Positions 1 to 12,819 of a stretch of DNA of 64,000 bases are shown here, one piece after another. The stretch spans positions 372,001 to 436,000 of the forward strand of contig JAIWND010000012.1 in the NCBI GenBank assembly GCA_025330725.1, in the 5' to 3' direction. Under the pieces are notes generated by a model that was not told where the DNA came from, did not search any database, and worked only from the letters and a program-made list of their open reading frames with translations. A program made the translations under genes and the position numbers. This stretch comes from Chlamydoabsidia padenii. Taxonomy: Eukaryota > Mucoromycota > Mucoromycetes > Mucorales > Cunninghamellaceae. How positions within the stretch are numbered: position 1 is the first letter of the stretch; each line of letters starts with the position of its first letter.

Positions 1-3000
1 GAGGAGTTCATATCGTCATAGTTGATCTTCTTTAATAAGGATTGTCGCTTTTCTTCTTTCTTGGCTGCTTCCTTCTTGAGTTGGATGTTTTCCTGTTCTA
101 ATACATCATATTCGGCCTGTAAGTTGTCCATGGCTTCTACATACATTTGTTCTTGACCATGAGCTTTTTCCAAGGCATCTTCTAATTGTGATAGTTGTTC
201 GGCTTCCTTCTTTGCAAATTCCATTCGTCGTTCCAGCAAGTCGACCTTGACACTTGCTTCTTGAAGAGATTGATCCTAATATACATATAGCCCGACAATA
301 CATTATTAGTGTGTTCATTCCTCTTTTTTCTTTTCTTTTCTTTATTGTATATTACTTTTAGCTTGACATCCTTAATGAGTCGGACCATTTCTTCGTTATG
401 CTGCTGTAGTTTTCGTTCGAGATCGTGGTTCACCATCACTTCAGCCTTCATATCGGACGCACGTTGAATCCAAGGAGACACACTGCTAGCAACTATATAC
501 AATAAATAAAAAGACATGGTGAGTAGAATAATCAAAAGCAATACCCCACTTGTTGATTACTTACTTTTATCTTTCTTATTATCGTTTTCCACGCCCGTCA
601 AAGTGTTCGCCAATTCAGTTGTCAATGACTTGAGAATCTTGAGACTGGCTTCCCAGAGAGTGCTTTCAGGTATATCCAAAGTTTCGTCAGCCTTTTCACG
701 GACCATTTGTTGAATTGCCTTGATACTAATAGCTTCTTTACTTCCTCGTTTGGCGTCCACATAAGAAGTAATTTGATAGCAAAGCTAAATGTTAATCGTA
801 AATAAAGACAAAGTTAGTATAATTGAGTTTGTGGCAGAAGCAATACATCCTAGTCACTTACGTCGTAGCAAAACTTGCAAAGTTTTGAACTTATAGCATA
901 AAGTGTCTTGAATCGGTGCAAGTGATCAGCCTTTAGAGTCAATGCTTCTTCGGATAGTTCTTCCAATTGCCGTAAGAGTTTCCTACAAATAGTTTAAAGT
1001 AAAGTGTTAATCGTGGTTATAGTTGACTTGTCATCCAATCTATATATATATATCACTTACTTCGCTGTTATCTTGCTATTCTTTGATTGGACAATCAATC
1101 GAGTCAGAGGTTCGAGGTAGTCAACATCCAAGCAAACACTGCCCTCCTCGATTTGAATATCTAAAGTAGTAAAACAATGTTCTATAAGTTGTGATCACGA
1201 TTTTTTTTTTGATTTTATCACATCCTTTTACCTTCCACCTTGTTGGCCTTGATCACGAGTTGTTGCATATATGTAAAGTCTACCGTCATTCGATCAGCAT
1301 TAAAATCGAGGGCTCTTGTCAAAGCAAAGAATTGATCTGCATTGCTAGATTCGCCATACTGTCCCAAATAAGCTTCAGTGAGATGTTCGAGTTGGGAGAT
1401 GATTCTAAAAAGAAAGAAAAGGAGTAAGACATAAAAGAAAAGCATTTGATCCTTGGTGATGCAACATATAACCATACCTTTGTAGTTCATGTAAACAGCT
1501 AACATCACTGGTATCGTCTGTTCGGAAGGTTTCGACAATAGCATTCAATCTATGAAGTGTATGTATGATATAAAATTAGTTTACCAATAGACTGCATTGA
1601 TCACATTTTCATTTCCGATCCCCATCATCATATTACCTTCGTTCAGTTCCAACCATATCCTGATAGACTTGGGACATCTTGACAAACACATCCGGTTTGC
1701 AATGTTTGATAAAGCTGACAAACCGTTTTGCGAGATCACCCAACCAGCCGGCCTTTTGTCGCATCTAAAAAAAAAATAGGTTAAACATTTCATCCCAACA
1801 TTACACTGGAAGTATATACTTACTTCACATACTGTTACCAAGTCTTCAGTAACATTGTCAACAATCTTTTCACTGATAGGATGGTTTTGATCAAGGTGCT
1901 TGATAATGAGATCAGATTTAAAGACCAGCCGCTTGAACAGCAAAAGGCAGGAGATGGGTTCATTTTCAGTCTTGAAGAATGCGTCGGGAAGATAAGGTTG
2001 AATATAGCCAAGACGATCAGTAGCTTGCGCACCATCTAGTTTGCGGAGTTCCAGATCAATCGATTTTGCTTGCGCCTTCATTACCGTGGACTGGAGTTGT
2101 AAATTGAGAGACATCATGGCTTGAGATTGACTGCTGAGGTTGTGTTTTTCGGAAGCTTGAGTTTCTTCCCTCTGTCGGAGTTCTTCCAGATCACTAGGAA
2201 GTAGACGAAGAGAGAGAAAGAAAATGATTAGTCACAGTGTTCATATCATTCACCACCATCACCATCACCAAATCTTCATTTATTACCTTTGAAGCAGAGT
2301 CACCAATTCTCTGAATTGCTGGATGGTAGATTCATAGTCAGCGGCAGTTTCTTCAGATGACTTTAGTCGTTCCAATTGTTCCCGGAGTAGCATATCCCGA
2401 TGATCTTGAAGAAGAAGAGGTTCAAGAGTGTCGAATAAAACAAAAGGTGTATGTTAGTATGATAGGCGATTATGATATGTGTGTGAGTGTGTGTGTGGTG
2501 TTTAACTTACCAATTTCAGCCTCGAGTTGTTTTTCAGTTTCCACATGGTTTTCTTCTAGTTCGTCGGCAAGTTCTTTTAGTGCTTCCAAATCATCCACAG
2601 TGCTACGCATTTCCTCGAGTTTTTCGGTCAGGTTCAGGTTCTTCTCCGTCAGTTGGTCCACCAAGTCTTCGGCACCTAGAGCATCATCCAATTGTTGTTT
2701 CAAATCTTCCAATTGGTATTCCGCAATGTTCAGTTTTTCTTTATAGCGATCACATTGTTCTATCATAGTACGATTATAAAAAAGTCAGTATCCATGTACG
2801 ATTATAATATAGTTTTACTTATACCTTTAATATCATCCATTTCAAAGCAATCCTTTTCCAATTCCTTGATTCGATCACTGAGTTCAGCTTCTTTTTCGGT
2901 AGTAGCATCTCGAAGTCTAAGATTATATGTTATAAACCAAGTGATATTTAATGGAATGATCATGATGCATTACCTAATCAAAGCTTCTTTAAGTCGTTCA

Positions 3001-4926
3001 TTGTGCCGTTCCAGTTGGACCAGTTCCAATGATGTCTTGCCATCACCATAGCCGGTCATTTCAGGTGGTTGATTCATCATTTCTATAATCATTCACCACA
3101 AACAAGGGGGGGGGGGTAGCAACCCAAAAAAAAGTTAGAGAATTAGCATATGAGAAGGATTATGTTTTCTTTTTTGTGTACTTACCGGATTCCTTCCTAA
3201 GAATGTCCAAATCCACACTTATTTCTTCAATTTTGTCGGTGAGCACGCTGATTTCAAGTTCCAGTGATTCTGCCCGTTCTTCAGCCACTTCCTTGTCCAA
3301 AGTCATCATTTCCAAAGATTCCAAAACATCGTTGTACTTGTTTTCAAAAGATTCCTTGTCGTCCAATGCATCCTTGAGATCCCGTTTAGTTTCACGAACA
3401 TCTTTTTGAAGATCGGCAATCTTGTCTAAATGAAGTAAAACCATGAATCAAAACAAATAGAATTAGCATGAATTATGTAGTAGGTCTTGTTGATAAACCA
3501 CGTTTTTTTTTTTTGTTTGTTTGTTTTACCTTGTAGTTTATTGCGCAGAGTAAGAAACTGTTCAGCTTCTTCCTTGATCTTTTCATGTTCCCTGAAGCGT
3601 TCGCGATCTTCTTGACGTTTGCCTTCCAGAATCTTGAGCTTGAATCGTAGTTCTTCATAATCTTTAAGAGGAACCATCTAGAAAGAGAATGAGGAGGAGA
3701 TAGTTAGTAAAGGATCTAATGTATTGATAACAACATACCTGATCAGATTTACTTGTGGGTTTTGTAGAAGCCAAAGCACCATATACTTGCTGTTGTTGGT
3801 TTACCAGAGATGGAATTAGTTGATCATGTTCATTGGGGCTGCCATTGCTGAAGTCTTGTTCCGTCATGTGATCCGAGTTACTTGTAGATGCTGTTTCCAC
3901 TTGATCGCTGTCAGTGGTATCTGTGCTGTCCGAGAGGTCGTCGTCATCATCATCATCCTCTTCATCATCGTTGTCCTCTTCTTCGTCTGCCACACCATTG
4001 ACCCCATTTTCATATTCATTGTCTTCATCTTCATCTTTATCCAGTTCGTTGTTTTGCTGTGACAGTTGCTGTTGTTGTTTGAGTTGAAGTTGTTGAAGCT
4101 GTTTCATTTTCAAGAGTTGTAGCTGCTTTTCTCTTGCCGAAGTGTCTATGGAGGAGGGTTTGTCTTGGGGTATCGATGATTGTGTTGAGGATCGAGGTCT
4201 AGTTGTCGGTGTCCTGGTTGTTGTGATGGGTTGTTGTTGTTGTTGTTGTTGTTGTTGTTGAAGTAGCTGCTGTTGTTGTTGCCTGACGGACAAACTTTTC
4301 CTCCTATTTTGAGCTGCCGCTGTCAAGGTGATGCTTGCACGAGGAGTATCTTCATTCATCAAGGAGGTAGGTCGTCTTTTCATAGCAGTAGGTGAATTCA
4401 TAATAGTAGGTGATGGTGTTGAAGATTTGCTGGATGGTTGAGTAGACATTCTGCGAGAAGTAGGAGTTGTGCGTTGTTGTAATGGTTGTGGTTGTGGTGC
4501 AGATGATCTATGAAGCTGTTTCTTTTGTTGTTGTTGTTGTTGGATATCATCACTACTGCCATTACTGTTGTTGTAAACACTTTTTCGTCGATTGTTGTTA
4601 GTAGATGATGCAGGTAAGAGTTTGACTTGAGTAGGACGGACGAAGACCCCATGTTGTGTTCGACATTCAAAGTAGCGTTTTCCCTGTACCACACCAGCAT
4701 TTTTTCCTTTGGGTTCATCCAGTTCAATACCAATCCATCGACCTGTTTGAAAGCTTGTAGTGCCAACATATCGTACAGTGCCTGAGTTTTCGCCATGGAC
4801 AATCACACGTTGACCAACATCAAAATCATAGTCAGCCGTGGTGGTGGTGGTGGTGGTCCCATTAGTGGGGGCTGTTGCCGAAGTGCCATAAACCGACCGC
4901 CTCCTCTGTCTATCTATAAGAGACAT
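1..4926 (-). CDS. Dynactin large subunit p150Glued, 3' end cut by the window edge
   Basis: p150Glued is the dynactin arm that links dynein to microtubules and cargo. The start codon is at 4926. The first large exon holds a CAP-Gly domain at about residues 35-100, with [27 protein letters not shown] and the GKRYFEC...GVFVRP ending. A long S/T/Q/R-rich basic linker with poly-Gln runs follows, then an acidic DEDE stretch. About ten short downstream exons encode continuous heptad coiled coil (3.7-2.2 kb). Next comes the conserved dynactin domain near 2.1-1.6 kb ([22 protein letters not shown] is typical), then more coiled coil to position 1. Introns are short with GTAAGT-like donors. The gene is divergent from RNASEH2B. 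The family assignment is secure from domain order; exact exon edges are not all fixed. Confidence 0.93.
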
Positions 4927-5318
4927 TCAAGTAAGCAGCAATTAATAGAGATAAGGAGTGTAAAAGGGATTGGATTGAAAAGAAGAAGAGAAAGTAGAAA
5001 AATAAAAAATTTAACCTTTTCTCTTGGTTTGCCCCAGCGGAGTTAAAAATTAGATTCATGAAAAACAACAAGAGTAGCACATACCCATCAGAACAGGTCA
5101 TTTGATAGTAATATAATGTAAACTAATGAAAACATACCCGTGAAAATCCAGAGTGTCTTACTTATTACAGTAGGAATCTAACCGCCTCAAATCCTGGTAT
5201 ATATGCCCTGTGAAAAGGTCACTCAGTTTCGCACCCCGCTCATACTTTTTTTTCTTTAAAATAGTGTAAAAAAAAAAAAAAAAGAAAAAAAAAAGAAAAC
5301 TTCTTTCTTTCACGAACT
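4927..5318. promoter_or_regulatory. Divergent promoter between dynactin p150 and RNase H2 subunit B
   Basis: This 392-bp AT-rich gap separates two divergent start codons. It contains a CCGCCTCAAATCC word at about 5191-5203, a weak relative of the GCGGGATTTGAA box seen elsewhere in reverse orientation, and A/T tracts near 5250-5300. No coding exon is supported. Confidence 0.4.
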
Positions 5319-6779
5319 ATGGCTTCAAACCAACATATGATCGCCTTCTCCAGTAATCAAATTGAAGGTAAATGATAAAACAAAAGTAAATTAAAGATTC
5401 AACTTCTCCTTTATACTCACCCTCTTGACACAAATAGGTGTAACCTCCTTGCTATCCATCTCACTACCTTGCCCCCGGACTGGTAAGGTACCAAATAATA
5501 TGATCTGCTGTTTAATTGTTACCAACTACTCTTTACTTTTGATTTGTTGTATTCAGGATTATGTAACACCTACTTATATCAACAAGACACTGGACACATT
5601 TATGAATTATCCAAGGTGGCAGAAGGCAGAAAAACTTGTTGGTTAGTCAATAACTCTGTGTACAAAGGTAAGTAAAGCATCAGAATCCAACTCTTTGCCT
5701 CTTTGAAGCTCCTATTCACTTACTAATGCTTTTTTGTTTATAGATGGGGCACTTTACTTTATCACGCCTATTGATCCGTTGTTTATCATTTTACCTATCA
5801 TCGCTAACGCTGGACAAAAGGTAAGTTCCTCAAAGTTAAAGGGATTGATAAAGGAAACGTTAGAGGGCATGAACAATATTATACTCACTCGCTCGTAGAC
5901 ACAATCAAATGAAACAGGTTTATATCGCACAATGGATGACATATTTACTCTCGATCAAGACATATATACACAAAGCCTTCAACGCATAATCAACACTTCA
6001 ACATTCTCCGAACAACTCTCCCATCTATGTGATACACAAGGTAACCATTAATTCCATCAACATAAAGAACACGGTATATGATTATTAAAACAATGGGATT
6101 ACATAGAAGCTGCACCTGGTATGATGGTCTACAGATTCAATGAAGAAAGGTCTTTGGCATGGTTGCAACAAAAGGTAATAGATATGTGGATGATAATGAA
6201 CTATGAACACGAAGCTAACCTTTCTTTGATCCTCTTGGTGGATGAAATTTAGGTGGATATACTAGTACAGCAATTTGAAACAATACCTCAATTTAAACAA
6301 AGTATGATCGAGCTCGATGATGACAAGAAGAATGGTAAGTATGATAGATATATATCGCCTCCTATGCCTAGGCTAACTATTGTGTTTCTTTTAGATCATT
6401 GTCTACGTGAATCTATCTATGTATTGGCCAAATACCTTTCCAGTGACTGGATCACGAAACTATTTAAAGCATACCCTGGGTAAGAAGATAATTCCAACAT
6501 GACATTCATATGCACCCCATTAACCATATCTGTTATTTATTATTATTTCTATGTAGGGTCACGGAGGATCCAGTGGACGAACAAAGTGAAATAGTGTCCG
6601 ATGCTGTAAACAACACGTCTGTAGATGACTACTTCCAATTGGTCGCCAACAAGAATCAAAAAACATCATCTGATGCTGAAAAGTCCAAGATGAAATCAAA
6701 ACCATCCACACCACGAAGTCTGGCCAAGGTCAATACCAAGGGAATCAAACCTCTAACAAGCTTCTTCAAATCCAAGTAG
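5319..6779 (+). CDS. Ribonuclease H2 subunit B
   Basis: This is the non-catalytic B subunit of the trimeric nuclease that removes ribonucleotides and RNA:DNA hybrids from DNA. The start is the ATG at 5319 (MASNQHMIAFSSNQ). About nine exons are joined by short introns. Family signatures are LPCPRTG in exon 2, then an exon reading YLYQQDTGHIYELSKV, and after the next intron DGALYFITPIDPLFIILP, the hallmark triple-barrel segment. A helical C-terminal region follows. The last residues (GIKPLTSFFKSK) form a PCNA-interacting box of the degenerate kind seen in the animal B subunit, with a hydrophobic residue in place of the usual Gln. AATAAA-like signals lie near 6905. Identification is firm; middle exon edges were judged by eye. 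Confidence 0.9.
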
Positions 6780-8286
6780 TTGCCTATGCCTGGTATAGTA
6801 ATAGTTATAGCTTAGTTGTAGTTTTATTGATGTATTGACTAGATAGGACTCTCTTAACACTTTTGCATTTATACATACACCATTTTCACCATACATATAA
6901 ACATAATAAAATCATCCACTTAATCACAAACATAATTTATATATTGTTATTTTAAATGTCTTTTTGTTTTATACCCTTTACTTTAGGAACCTTTTGTCCT
7001 TCAACCGTGTATATGACTTGGATACTGGTTTTGGCGGGGTTTAAATATCATGCTACTTCTCCTATAAAAATTCATGCAAGCTAATTAATATGGCATTCAC
7101 TTTGATAGAAGATACCAAATCATCACACAATATAAAAAGAGGATAGGTATTTCAGGAAATGAAAAAAACAGCAACAGGAGGGTTAGGATAGGAGAAATAG
7201 CCTCCCCTCAGATAACTACCATAATAAGGATCACAGTCCTTAGTGTACAAATTGTTTCCTTTCAGTCACAACCATCATCTTCATACTTGAACAAATATGG
7301 TCTTATTCTACTTCTGTTATATCTTCCATTTTTGAGCAACAGCAACATGGATTTATGATATACTCCTCCCTCTCTTTCGCCCTCCTTAGTCATGGTATCA
7401 ATTCACAAGCTCTGTTGTATAAGTAGATGTTACTTGTAATAATAAATGAAGCAACATCGTCAAATATAGATGAAGTTGAGGTGTATGTTATGAACGACTG
7501 TCGGTGCGTTGATTTGCCATGCGCTGGGTTATGCTCTCCTGCTTTTTTTTTTTCTCGCCACGAAACTTTAAATCTCCGCTCTCCTTCGCGATACAGTTTC
7601 GTTGAAAAGACCTTTGCCCCATGATCTTTTTCCCATTTCATCATGCACAATATGAGAATCATGATGATTTTCATCGATAGTTTGCATGATCTTATGTTAT
7701 GTGTTCAATACACTAATGTACTGAGATACAACACCACCTTACCGTTCAGTCATGTAACGAATTTTTTTTCGATTCCCTTTTTCTCTCTAGATAACTCTCT
7801 CTGAGCTTAATAACAGACTATTACTAATTAAATAGCTACAAAAACATGTTTTGATATTTTCACCAATCTTGAACTTGAACGGGATCTAAAGATAGAAGGT
7901 AAGGCCAAATTTCAAACACCGACGATCGTGGGTCGAGTCAAGCGATTAAACTTCGGGGTTCCTGACTTTTTTCTTTCTTTCTCCTCTATTCTTATCTCAA
8001 ATCATTATCGACGGTGAATCTTCAAGAGATGAAACCCTGTTTAACTGAATTTTATAAGTTGTAGGTGGCTACGATTAATGCTCTGGTAAGTCAATATGAT
8101 TTGAAACGTGGAATAAAAAAAAGGGAGGGTGGGGGTAGGTGTCAGTGGGAAAAGGAGCCTTGCGTTCTTTATATATTAACATAATTCTTCTTTTCTTTTT
8201 ACAACTTTTTGTTTTTGTTTATTTTACCTGTTTATCATTCTAATATATACAAATAGATACATAGGTTGGACATTGAACAAGTAGTG
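6780..8286. other. Gap: RNASEH2B 3' UTR and unresolved 5' region of the formin gene
   Basis: The left part holds an AATAAA-type signal near 6905, a GGCGGGGTTTAAATATCATGC word near 7034 and ATTCATGCAAG near 7071, both relatives of the recurring boxes. The right part (7.7-8.27 kb) has splice-like signals: acceptor ATAG before a short open stretch at about 7847-7907 followed by GTAAGG, and acceptor TTGTAG before a 21-base open stretch at 8065-8085 followed by GTAAGT. These may be upstream exons of the formin, but I could not join them in one frame. No RNA gene is visible. Confidence 0.35.
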
Positions 8287-11200
8287 ATGCGTCGTATTCT
8301 GCATCCATCGCTTTGCTCCATGATCACCACTCTGGCCACCATTCTTACTACCCAGGACTCACCTACTCAACTTCATTCGACTAGCCACTATCAACCTTTA
8401 ATTATTGGATCACAACACCTCCTATCAACCTCTACCAGTATCGAAGGACAAGAAACTCTAGACAACACCATATTAGCTGGATTCGACAAGTGCCACACAA
8501 CAACAACAACAACAACTTTATGTAAATCTGACGCTACACTGTTTGAAATCCTTGTTACACTATGTCTCGTCCCCAATCCGTATTATCAAGTCCTTTATCA
8601 ATTCTTGCTGGATATCCGACATTACCAACTTCTTGAAACTGTCCACTCAATGGGTCGACAACGGGATCTTCTTCCTATGGTGGTAGTCGATAGTCAAGTA
8701 TGGCAATCCAAAAATGCATTTATGGTTTCCTTGAATACATCTGTCAACTCTCCTGGATTCGTAGGAGTTGGTCCTGATCTTTTAATGCTACGCCAATTGG
8801 ATATCTCACTCAAGGTAAGTAAGATTAAATTTGAAGGGATTTGAAGGGGGATGGAAAGGCGTTTATTGACTTGTTATTGACTCTTTGATTTATCTCCTTA
8901 GATTTGGCGATCAAACCCAATCATGGTAGAACTAGTGAAGCATCAGGTCAAATCTTGTACCACTGATATGTTGGCTTTGTCTTGGCCAGAATTAGATAAT
9001 GCATTGGGGTAAGTATTAGTGAATTGAGCTTTTTTAAATGATTGCTCATCACTAACATGTTTTATCTTCCTTTCTCTAGTCATCCGAACAATATCAACGT
9101 GGGTACTTTGCAGCTTGATGAACGAAACAATGTGATATTTTGCTATATTAAGAATCCTGGATGGAAACTGGTGGATCTAGCTATGTGGAAACCAAATTGG
9201 AGCAGAAGGTATGACAGTAAAAAGAAAACATATTAAAAGATAAAGTAAACTACGTTACTAATAGTCATTGTTTTTTATATCTTGATTTACAAGAATCATC
9301 AACACCCAAATTATCAACGCCAATGGGTCTTTTGCGCGAATAAGAGGTAATCAAGGGATGAAATCTAAAACATATTAAAACATGATGTCTAACGCCCTCC
9401 AATTAAGGTCCATCTATGCAGGTACCACATGCAGCACATTCTCCCACTAAAGACATTCGCAACAGTGTACTGAATGATGGACAGTTGACTATAACACCAA
9501 TGCAAAGAAAAGCCAACGGAGCACAACAAAGATTGGACTACATAGATCAGCTACAAAAGAAGGTGAAACAACTGGAGGATGCTCTACAGGTTGCCGAAGA
9601 ATCATTGGACAAGATGTCGCAGGAAAACAACAGTTTAATGGCGGATGTCAAGGAACGAGACGAAAAGATTATTTTAATACAGCGCGAATTATCGATCATG
9701 CACAAAACCCGGTCTCGGCAGCAACAAGATCCAGGAACACCGACATCAAATTCCGAATCAGCAACTCCACCTCCACCTCCACCGCCACCACCTCCACCAA
9801 TGCTACTCTCTGTAAATCCCATGTATGGTGAAAAGAAGCAAGTCCTTAGACCAAGAAGTACATCATCTTCCAGATATAGACATCCTTTGGCCCTTAATCT
9901 TTGTTTTGACACATTGAAATCTCTACAACAAAACACTACTTTCTCTCCAACAAGTCCAATATCACCAACGGATCCATCCTCTTTATACAATTCAATCGAA
10001 TCGACAAATAAGGTACACGGACAGCAAATACCAAGTATTGCTATGAAGGTAAAAATAAAGTTAAATAGATGAAACATGCATTAAAATAACATATTCCTCT
10101 CCATTGACTATTAGCAATTCTATTGGTCCAAGTTACCTCAGCACCTCATCCGAAACACTGTCTGGAAGGATCTTTTGGCAAATGACATTGACACATCCTC
10201 GGATTTTATTCACTCTTACACCAAAGATAATTTATCGTATGACACAACACCAGCTTATGATAATAATCTTGTCAAGCTGGATACTGCTGAACTGGAGCGA
10301 CTATTCAAAAGGACACTCGGGGGAAAGCGATACCATGCCAATGATACTAATCAAAATACACCACGCAATACATGGAAACACCCGTCTGTGACTCTACTGG
10401 ATTTTAATCGGGCGAACAATATAGGTAAGTACTCTTAATTGCAATAAAGTGGAAATAGATTGACTTTATAGATTTATAACTATTTTTTATGAACATAGCT
10501 ATCATGCTGGCAAGGATCAAATTGACTTATGCGGAGATATGCGATGCAATCTGGAACGTTGACGACGATCGACTGACGATTGACAATCTTACAGCAATAC
10601 GACAATACATACCGACTATGGAAGAAATAGAGCTCGTTGAAGACTACAAGGATGACGTTAATAGACTTGGAAATGCTGAAAACTACTTTAAAGCGGTAAG
10701 TTGTACAAAACAAAAAAAAAGGAGGAAAAAGGGGTCAAGATAACACAGCTACTAACTTTACAGTTTTGTGATAACCGTTAGATCATATCTATACCTCGAC
10801 TGACTGATAGAATCGACTGTATGATTTTCCGGCGAAAATTTCACCACGAATTACAAGAAATCTTACCGGTAAGATAAAAAGATATATGCATGTAAACAGT
10901 TTTATTGACAAACTGATTATAGGATCTGGAGACTCTTCGGTGTGCTATTAATGAACTCCGTCACAGCCATCGATTCAAGATGATTCTAAAAACGATCCTG
11001 GCTATTGGTAACTATTTGAATGGTCAAACTGTCCGGGGAAATGCACATGGATTCCATTTGGATGCTTTATTAAAGGTAAACAACAAACATGGCTGATGAT
11101 CTCGAATTGGATGCATAAATTGACTATTCTCTTAGATACAAGATACGAAGACTGAAGGCGAAGAAGCTTTCCAAATACCGACATTAATGCACTACCTTGT

Positions 11201-12294
11201 CTGCTTTTTATCAAGAACCAATCAGGATGTGGTCAACTTTAAAGAAGACATCCCTCATTTAGAAGCTGCCTCCAAATGTAGGTATATCACGTTCATATAA
11301 AGAGCATCTATTACATCACTGTACTCATCCCCTTTTGTATTGTCTAGTATCACCACCAACTCTACTTGCATCTGTCAATCAATTCAATGATAGTCTTAAT
11401 CGTGTGCGACATGAACTCGATGTACATGGACAAAAATACCTGTCAACACTTTCAACAGACCGATTTACCAACATAATGCAAGTAAGTTGTCAAATACAAA
11501 AACAAAAAAGTCTGCTGGCGTAATTAATACTAACATTGATATCATTTTAGGACTTTGTGACCAAAGCAGATCCCATTGTTAATAATGTCAAAACCATGGC
11601 AAGTGAAATTGACGACCAGTTGAAGACTTTGATTCGGTACTACGGTGAAGATCCAGCTCTGATCAAACCCGAAGACTTCTTCTCCACCATCTCGACCTTC
11701 TCATTGTCCTTCCAGGTGGGTTGATCTTCATATCATTTGAAGCGGCGATAACAACTTGCAGCATACTAAATCCAAACCTTCTTTTATAATGTAGAAAGCG
11801 AAAATAGAAGTGTATCATGCTACTGAAAAAGCCTCACGACGGCCGAAACAAGATCTCTATATATACAAGGTAGGTAAATAACAGTAATCAAAAGGCGGAC
11901 ACTCATTAACTACTTGAATCGCTTCTACCTACAGAAAAAGCCTATGGATAGACCTAACACACCACCACCACCACCTGCACAATCACTACCCCCACTTGGC
12001 ACCAGTACCAAATCGGAACCTTGTGACACCATCCATCGATCAGAACCCTGCCTTACTTGGACATCTGTCGCAAATCGACAACACAGAACAGGATTGACTT
12101 TGACCGGATCGACAAAACAGTACGAAGATGGATTCGACCATATATTGAAGCGACTACGTGCTGGATTGAAGCATGGTGATCATTCCTGGCGGCTTGAACA
12201 ATTGGACAGGAAAGGCGGGCTTTGTGACGAAACATCATTTATCAAGAATCCTACTGTACCAGCCACAACAACGGCACCTACTGTATTTGTCTAA
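8287..12294 (+). CDS. Formin (FH1-FH2 actin nucleator), 5' boundary uncertain
   Basis: Formins nucleate and processively elongate unbranched actin filaments. The unrecognised N-terminal part (8287-9410, several exons) is followed by a coiled coil near 9530-9700 (LDYIDQLQKKVKQLEDALQ), a short FH1 run of eleven prolines at about 9768-9800, and a full FH2 domain. FH2 starts FYWSKLPQHLIRNTVW near 10113 and continues through LDFNRANNI, the IP.MEEIE segment, FRRKFHHEL, AIGNYLNG and DFVTKADPIV. A second proline run and a segment DGFDHILKRLRAGLK resembling a DAD or WH2 tail close the protein. The listed start is the first ATG of the first clear exon; an ATAG acceptor just upstream suggests earlier exons. 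A standard GBD/FH3 region was not recognised. Confidence 0.85.
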
Positions 12295-12819
12295 TCCCCT
12301 CCTCCTCTTATACTCTCACTTAGATATATAAAAAAAAAGTTAGTATTTACCCTTCCTATAATGATAATCCCCCCTTCTTCTTTTATTATACCTACTTTAA
12401 TAAAAACCGTTATACTATTACCATCCATCTGACTGACTTGAATATAAAGGTAATACTACTTTTTTCTGTCATTGCCCCCTTCGCGGAGTTTACCGAATGC
12501 ATATTTTCTACCAGGGTGATTTCAGGTACAGAACTTTCTGTGGATTACATACCTGATGGTATTTGGGGGCGGGATTTAAAACAGGATCCCTTTTTCTCTG
12601 TGCATAAAATGGGACTTCCCCATTTATTTTTCTTTTTAAAAAAGAAAAAATTCAGACTCCCCCTTCTCTTTCCTCTTCTCATTCTTGATTTGCCAGTCGG
12701 TAAGTCCTAGTACAATTATAGGCAGCATTAGTCTATACCCATCATCTACTTTATATTCACCTCGTCTTCGTCTTTATTTTTTTGGGGGGAGGAATATAGA
12801 TACACATCAAGTAAAAAAG
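12295..12819. other. Gap: formin 3' UTR and Rab promoter
   Basis: The gap contains T-rich formin 3' UTR sequence, a GCGGGATTTAAA box at 12569, and a GTAAGT donor at about 12700 with TATAG acceptors before the Rab start. This looks like an intron in the 5' UTR of the Rab gene. The 90-codon frame across 12438-12710 begins at TTG and is not treated as a gene. Confidence 0.35.
12569..12580 (+). promoter_or_regulatory. GCGGGATTTGAA-type box upstream of the Rab gene (variant)
   Basis: The variant reads GCGGGATTTAAA, one base off the core word. It lies 240 bp before the Rab start codon, and about 120 bp before the donor of the suspected 5' UTR intron. Confidence 0.4.

Noticed and set aside
7390..7674. 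Minus-strand ATG frame of 94 codons
   Set aside because: No family features, no splice context, and it overlaps box-like intergenic words.
12438..12710. Plus frame with a hydrophobic start before the Rab gene
   Set aside because: Begins at TTG, runs through poly-Lys from an A tract and covers the Rab promoter box.
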